From Streptomyces flavidovirens DSM 40150 (lineage in GTDB: Bacteria; Actinomycetota; Actinomycetes; Streptomycetales; Streptomycetaceae), in the NCBI RefSeq assembly GCF_000429085.1, contig NZ_AUBE01000005.1, positions 62,001 to 126,000 of the forward strand: a DNA stretch of 64,000 nucleotides, in the 5' to 3' direction. The position numbers and the translations under genes were made by a program. Below, one piece after another: positions 59,693 to 64,000 of this stretch; the first letter of the stretch is position 1; the number at the start of each line of letters is the position of its first letter. Under the pieces are notes generated by a model. It was not told where the DNA came from and did not search any database. It worked only from the letters and a program-made list of their open reading frames with translations.

Positions 59693-61078
59693 TCAGACGG
59701 TGCGAGCGCCGGCGGTCCGTTCGGCAGCGTCTTCTTCCCCGCTCGGCTTCGCCTCGATGTCCCCCAGGTCCCGGTGCCGGGTCTCCTTGGCGCATCCGAC
59801 CGCGACCACCGTGATGAGCGCGGCGGCGATGACGTACAGGGAGATCGGCGTCGAGGAGCCGTAGTCGGCGAGGAGAGCGGTGGCGATCAGCGGCGCCGGG
59901 GCCCCGGCCGCCACGGAGGAGAACTGCGCGCCGATCGAAGCGCCGGAGTAACGCATACGGGTTGCGAACATCTCCGAGAAGAAGGCTGCCTGCGGTGCGT
60001 ACATCGCGCCGTGGAAGACCAGTCCGACCGTCACGGCGAGCAGCAGGTTTCCGAACGTCTTGGTGTCGATGAGCGTGAAGAACGGGAACATCCACAGACC
60101 GACGCCGACCGCGCCGAGCAGATAGACGGGACGGCGCCCGACCCGGTCCGACAGGGCGCCCCACGCGGGGATCACCGCGAAGTGGACGGCCGAGGCGATC
60201 AGTACCGCGTTGAGAGCGGTCTGTTTGCTGAGCTGTGCCTCTGTCGTCGCGTAGACGAGGATGAAGGCGGTGATGACGTAATAGCTGATGTTCTCCGCCA
60301 TACGGGCACCCATCGCGACCAGAACATCGCGCCAGTGGTGACGAAGGACGGCGACCAGCGGCATTTTCTCGGCGGCGGCTGACGCGCTCTTACGGGCCTC
60401 TGCCTGGGCCAACGCGGCCTTGAAGACCGGCGATTCATCTACGGAGAGACGAATCCACAGACCGACGATCACCAGCACACCGGACAGCAGGAACGGTATG
60501 CGCCAGCCCCACGAGAGGAAGGCGGAGTCCGACAGGAGGGCGGTCAGAGCGGACAGCACCCCGGTGGCGAGCAACTGCCCGGCGGGCGCCCCGGTCTGCG
60601 GCCACGAAGCCCAGAAACCACGCCGCCCGGCGTCCCCGTGCTCCGACACCAGCAGAACCGCCCCGCCCCACTCGCCCCCGAGTGCGAAGCCCTGGACGAG
60701 CCGCAGCACGGTGAGCAGGACGGGCGCGGCGGAGCCGATGGCGGAGTGCGTCGGCAGCAGACCGATGGCGAAGGTCGCACCACCCATCAACAGCAGGCTC
60801 AGCACCAACAGCTTCTTACGGCCGAGCCGGTCGCCGTAATGCCCGAAGACGAGCGCCCCGAGCGGCCGGGCGGCGAAGCCGACCGCGTACGTCAGGAAGG
60901 ACAGCAGGGTCCCGACGAGGGGGTCGGAGTCGGGAAAGAACAGCTTGTTGAAGACCAGCGCGGCGGCGGACCCATAGAGGAAAAAGTCGTACCACTCGAT
61001 GGTCGTGCCGATGAGGCTGGCGGCGACAATGCGCTTGAGCGAACTGGGCGTTGGGGGAGCGGTTGCTGGGGCGGCCAT
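59693..61078 (-). CDS. MFS transporter, metabolite:H+ symporter (MHS) type
   Basis: 461 residues, twelve membrane helices. MHS features: SLIGTTIEWYDFFLYGSAAA, FGHYGDRLGRKKLLVLSLLL (motif A), ALGGEWGGAVLLVSEHGDAG, AFFSEMFATRMRYSGASIGA. Family members import dicarboxylates, hydroxy acids or osmolytes. Start ATG 61078 with GGAAG upstream. The frame continues upstream into a decayed MFS fragment. Context suggests import of 3-hydroxybutyrate or a related acid. Confidence 0.9.
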   Translation of the reverse strand: MAAPATAPPTPSSLKRIVAASLIGTTIEWYDFFLYGSAAALVFNKLFFPDSDPLVGTLLSFLTYAVGFAARPLGALVFGHYGDRLGRKKLLVLSLLLMGGATFAIGLLPTHSAIGSAAPVLLTVLRLVQGFALGGEWGGAVLLVSEHGDAGRRGFWASWPQTGAPAGQLLATGVLSALTALLSDSAFLSWGWRIPFLLSGVLVIVGLWIRLSVDESPVFKAALAQAEARKSASAAAEKMPLVAVLRHHWRDVLVAMGARMAENISYYVITAFILVYATTEAQLSKQTALNAVLIASAVHFAVIPAWGALSDRVGRRPVYLLGAVGVGLWMFPFFTLIDTKTFGNLLLAVTVGLVFHGAMYAPQAAFFSEMFATRMRYSGASIGAQFSSVAAGAPAPLIATALLADYGSSTPISLYVIAAALITVVAVGCAKETRHRDLGDIEAKPSGEEDAAERTAGARTV

Positions 61079-61201
61079 GAACACCACTTCCGGACGGTTG
61101 GCGGGGACGTTTCCGTGTCGCCACACCGTAGGAACGCGCAGGTCAGCGTCCCATGTGGCGGGACACCATAGTTCTGGGGGCAGGTGTGCGCGGGGCCACC
61201 A

Positions 61202-61432
61202 TCGCCGGCGCTGGGTGAGCGCGATGGCGATCGTGGGGATCAGGGTCAACGCGGCAATCACGGTGCCGATGACAGCGGGGCCCGTGGCACCCAAGGGGGA
61301 TTCGAGAGCGAGTCCGGCGATCCAGGAGCCGATTGCGGTGCCGAGATTGCACGCCGACACGGTCAATGCTGAACCCAAAGTGGGCGCCTGGCCTGCGAAG
61401 CGAACTCACAGGGAGATGAGGACCGGGTTCAC
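61202..61432 (-). pseudogene. C-terminal remnant of a DHA1-type MFS transporter
   Basis: Reads (after an in-frame TGA at 61406-61408) RFAGQAPTLGSALTVSACNL, then GTAIGSWIAGLALESPLGAT and a final membrane helix to TQRRR, the characteristic end of arabinose-efflux-like MFS proteins. Only about 65 residues survive. Upstream VNPVLISL is before the stop. No stop follows the remnant; the frame runs straight into the MHS transporter. Confidence 0.7.
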
Positions 61433-61634
61433 CCACCAATCCTCGCCAGCTGGACGGCCACCCCCTCGGACAACATCAGACCCCGTCCATAACCTCTGCT
61501 CCGTGACGTATCCCGCGGTCGCGGCAGACAGCAACCCGCACACCGCCCTCGTCAGAACGGCCTGCGGCTACTACGCACCGCGCTCTGCTCCGCGGGACAA
61601 GCCAACTCGGCGTCGCCGCCTGACACCTGAATTT

Positions 61635-61677
61635 GGCCGCTCCGGTGAGCGGCGCAACGCTGGGTTCCGGAGCGGCC
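61635..61677 (-). terminator. Hairpin after the carboxylesterase gene
   Basis: GGCCGCTCCGG (61635-61645) pairs with CCGGAGCGGCC (61667-61677) over a 21-base loop, 9 bases past the esterase stop. The rest of 61433-61634 shows no gene. Confidence 0.6.
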
Positions 61678-61685
61678 ATCCGCGC

Positions 61686-63296
61686 TCAGCCGCCCTGCCG
61701 GCCGGGGCGGGCGGCCGCGCCGGACCAGAAACCGCACTGGTGCTCGGCCGCGAACGTCGCCGAGGTGCGGACGGCCTGCGGATTCAGGGTCAGGACCGTG
61801 TGCTCAGCGCCTGCCACCGGCCAGCGGGTCCCGCCGGGAAGGTTCGGATCGCCGGTGCGCGCGAAAGCCGCCCAGTGGCGTTTCATCCGGTCCGCGAGAG
61901 TGATCTGCTCCGCCGTGAGCGGGCGGTCGGCCATGGTGAAGTCGTGCAGGTAGGCGAGTTCGGCGCTGTGTGCGTTGGCCATGTCGACGCCCGGCACCTG
62001 GGCTCCGTGGAGTGTGGGGGAGCGCGGGTCGTCGAACTCGTAGACGTACGTGGGCGCCTGGGCGGCGATCGTACGCGCCGTGCTCAGCGTGTGGCAGGCG
62101 AAGGTAGAGTCGGTCAGGACGGCCGACAGCGCGTCGTACGGGGTGGGGTACGCGCCTACGGGGTAGCGGGCCAGCACCTGCGGGGCCGCCTGTCCGTAGG
62201 TGGCGTTGACCCGGTCGGCGTACTGCTGCGCCGTGAGGTGGGGTTCGGTGAGCGCGACGAAGAACCGGCCTTCGGCGCGGGTGCTGCCGATGAGCACGGG
62301 CACCTTGTTCCACGAGCCGCCGGCGATGGCCTCGGAGGGCTGCGTGGGGAGCAGGCCGTCACCGTGGGCGGGCCCGGACGTGGGATGCGTACGGGCGGCG
62401 GTGATGAGATCGGAAGCGGGCGCCTTGTGGAGGCAGGCGGCTCGGGTGGCCGGGTCGGGGCAGCCCGCCGCGGTGGCGAAGGCACGCGCCTCGTCAGCCG
62501 CTTGGGCGGGGTCCGGAGTACGGAGCAGGGTGCACGGCCCGCTTTGCAGGACGGCGCGGGCGAACAGTCCGGCGGCGTGTGGTGAGGTGAGCAGGGCGCA
62601 GATGGAGCCGCTGCCGGCGGACTGGCCCCAGAGGGCGATGCGGTCGGAGTCCCCGCCGAACGCCGCGATGTTGCCGCGCGTCCACTTGAGCGCCGCGATC
62701 TGGTCCATCAGCCCGTACGATCCGGAGCCGAGTGCGTTGTCGCGGACGAGTTCCGGGGCGGCCAGGTAGCCGAGCTGCCCGAGCCGGTAGTTGATGCTCA
62801 CGACCACGCTGCCGGTGAGCTCGGCCATGGTGCGGCCGCCGAACTGGGTTCCCGTGCCCTGGCTGTAGCCGCCGCCGTGGATCCAGAGGAGTACGGGCAG
62901 GCGGTCGCCGGGGCGGGTGTGGCGTGGCCGGTACACGTCCAGGTAGAGGCAGTTCTCACTGACGGCATCGGGGTCACGCAGCCCGAAGGGCGAGAACTGC
63001 ACGCACGCGGACGCCTGCCGGGTGGCGTCCCGGATGCCGCTCCAGCGGGCGGCCTGCTGAGGTGGGCGGAACCGGAGATTGCCCAGTGGCGGGGCGGCAT
63101 AGGGGACGCCCAGGAACTCCTCCGCCCGGTCATGGGTTTGTCCGGCGAGCCGGCCCTGGGCGGTGCCGACGAGCGGGCGAGTGGTGGTGGGGGCTGCCTG
63201 GGCCGCAGGAGCGGCTGCGGGCAGTGCCGTGAGCGCTGTCAGCGTGAGCGCCAGAGCCAGGACCGCCGAGGAGACGGTTGAGCGTGACCTCTTCAC
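61686..63296 (-). CDS. Secreted type-B carboxylesterase
   Basis: 536 residues. Signal peptide (VSSAVLALALTLTALTALPA, cleavage near AQAAP). Alpha/beta hydrolase of the carboxylesterase/cholinesterase family: EEFLGVPYAAPPLGNLRFRP, LLWIHGGGYSQGTGTQFGGR (oxyanion), nucleophile in IALWGQSAGSGSICAL, acidic residue in GSTRAEGRFF and His in NAHSAELAYLHDF. GTG 63296 with GGAGGAG upstream. Exported, hydrolyses short-chain esters. Confidence 0.93.
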   Translation of the reverse strand: MKRSRSTVSSAVLALALTLTALTALPAAAPAAQAAPTTTRPLVGTAQGRLAGQTHDRAEEFLGVPYAAPPLGNLRFRPPQQAARWSGIRDATRQASACVQFSPFGLRDPDAVSENCLYLDVYRPRHTRPGDRLPVLLWIHGGGYSQGTGTQFGGRTMAELTGSVVVSINYRLGQLGYLAAPELVRDNALGSGSYGLMDQIAALKWTRGNIAAFGGDSDRIALWGQSAGSGSICALLTSPHAAGLFARAVLQSGPCTLLRTPDPAQAADEARAFATAAGCPDPATRAACLHKAPASDLITAARTHPTSGPAHGDGLLPTQPSEAIAGGSWNKVPVLIGSTRAEGRFFVALTEPHLTAQQYADRVNATYGQAAPQVLARYPVGAYPTPYDALSAVLTDSTFACHTLSTARTIAAQAPTYVYEFDDPRSPTLHGAQVPGVDMANAHSAELAYLHDFTMADRPLTAEQITLADRMKRHWAAFARTGDPNLPGGTRWPVAGAEHTVLTLNPQAVRTSATFAAEHQCGFWSGAAARPGRQGG

Positions 63297-63403
63297 TTCT
63301 CCTCCGAAGGTAGGTCATATGCATGACAGAGTCGTTGGGGGCAGGGGTCCCCGTCGTGGCGGCCGAGGCAGCCACGACGGGGGAGCGGAGAGGCCGTACT
63401 GTC

Positions 63404-64000
63404 CTATGGACGCAGGCCGGAGAGGAGGGTGGCGGTCTTGGCGAAGTCCGCGTTGCCGGTGTTCCAGTTGGGGGAGATCGGTGCGATGGAGACCTTGTCG
63501 GCGCTGATCGCTTCCACATCGCCGCCCTTCTGGGCGGGCGCCTGGACCACGTTGACGTTCACCTTCCAGGTCCCGTCACCGGAGTCGGTGTAATCCGCCT
63601 TGAGGACGGGCTGCGGGTCCTGGGTGGTGACGGAGGCACCTCGGGCTGTCCCCTTGCCATCCGCGCCCACCACCGGGTGATTGACGTTGAGGCCGACGCC
63701 CTCGGGCAGCAGCGGTCCGTTCTTCGCCTTGGTCTGGAGGCGCTCGATGAGCTTGACGATGAAGTCGTTGGTGGGCTTCATGGCGTTGAAGATCGGCTCC
63801 GGGACCGGCACCGTCAGCCCTCCGGTGCTCACGGCGATGGCGGGCACGCCGTGTTCCAGGGCGGCCACGGCGCCGCCGACCGTCCCGGAGTGGGTGGCGA
63901 GAGCGGCGACGTTGGGGCCGAAGTTGGTGCCGGAGACCACCAGGTCCGGGGCGTGGTCGGCGAACACCTCGGACATGCCGAACGAGACGGAGTCGCCCGG
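63404..64000 (-). CDS. surE: SurE-type 5'/3'-nucleotidase (N-terminus beyond window)
   Basis: 199 residues visible, open to the right edge. SurE signatures: DLVVSGTNFGPNVAALATHS, GTVGGAVAALEHGVPAIAVS, and the C-terminal EAISADKVSIAPISPNW. The metal-binding N-terminus is outside. Intracellular SurE proteins are usually cytosolic phosphatases of about 250 aa; this copy may be a secreted variant given its longer loop and the secreted-esterase neighbour, but the signal region is not visible. Confidence 0.85.
   Translation of the reverse strand, partial: PGDSVSFGMSEVFADHAPDLVVSGTNFGPNVAALATHSGTVGGAVAALEHGVPAIAVSTGGLTVPVPEPIFNAMKPTNDFIVKLIERLQTKAKNGPLLPEGVGLNVNHPVVGADGKGTARGASVTTQDPQPVLKADYTDSGDGTWKVNVNVVQAPAQKGGDVEAISADKVSIAPISPNWNTGNADFAKTATLLSGLRP

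Noticed and set aside
61476..61679. 67-aa minus-strand frame before the MFS remnant
   Set aside because: Overlaps the esterase terminator hairpin and shows no family or membrane features.

Overview
The window is a piece of a high-GC actinobacterial chromosome, almost certainly a Streptomyces or close relative. Reasons: strong third-position G/C bias in every gene, many GTG starts (and one TTG), dense divergent and convergent packing, and families typical of streptomycetes (DUF6643, DUF6332, a SCO4225-like membrane protein, DUF5134, RsbW-like ATPase, TerD fusion, Cds1, mycothiol-dependent MDMPI fold, deazaflavin-dependent nitroreductase). I see no tRNA, rRNA, CRISPR array, prophage, insertion sequence or antibiotic gene cluster. 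It reads as ordinary chromosome with many small regulator-plus-enzyme modules. All calls were made by reading translations and motifs; no database search was run.

Layout. 1-4.5 kb: a sugar-acid locus (enolase-superfamily dehydratase, IclR regulator, SMP-30 lactonase), then an Old Yellow Enzyme and an ArsR-like regulator that share a 14-bp promoter element in opposite orientation. 4.5-13.6 kb: ferredoxin-NADP reductase, a divergent DUF305 lipoprotein / LVIVD-repeat secreted protein pair, TetR, PAP2 phosphatase, M56 peptidase, DUF5134, and small enzymes (VOC, GNAT, GDPD). 13.9-17.2 kb: a tight operon of DUF6421, SDR and threonine-aldolase-like PLP enzyme with no obvious assigned pathway. 17.3-24.5 kb: acyltransferase, thioredoxin plus flavin reductase, etfBA, DUF6986 aldolase-like protein, and a PknB-type kinase with a secreted cysteine-containing sensor domain. 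24.5-34 kb: LacI with ROK kinase, TPR protein, a TmrB-like/Nudix fusion, metallo-beta-lactamase fold protein, M20 dipeptidase, geranylgeranyl-reductase-like flavoprotein, and a deazaflavin reductase/TetR pair with an obvious multi-site operator. 34-42 kb: MDMPI-type enzyme, membrane proteins, MFS with divergent ROK repressor, RsbW-like ATPase, cysteine desulfhydrase, DeoR.

42.3-50.1 kb is the most unusual stretch: a polytopic membrane protein whose alpha/beta-hydrolase halves flank the membrane segments, a beta-helix protein fused to a CbxX-type AAA+ ATPase, a MOSC protein, a Pro/Tyr/Gln-rich protein and a tandem TerD fusion. 50.1-56.2 kb carries envelope functions (HpnB-like glycosyltransferase, glutamate-racemase-like protein, O-antigen-ligase-like protein, Lnt) and several repeats, including a four-copy iteron-like array between the ligase and lnt genes. 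56.3-64 kb: Nudix, a 3-hydroxybutyrate dehydrogenase / GAF-PucR regulator / MHS transporter module with a decayed MFS remnant read in frame into the transporter, a secreted carboxylesterase and a SurE-type nucleotidase cut by the window edge.

The best candidates for undescribed biology are the DUF6421 operon (a possible HDxxH...E metal site), the membrane hydrolase / beta-helix-AAA / TerD neighbourhood, the TmrB-Nudix fusion and the lnt-upstream repeat array.
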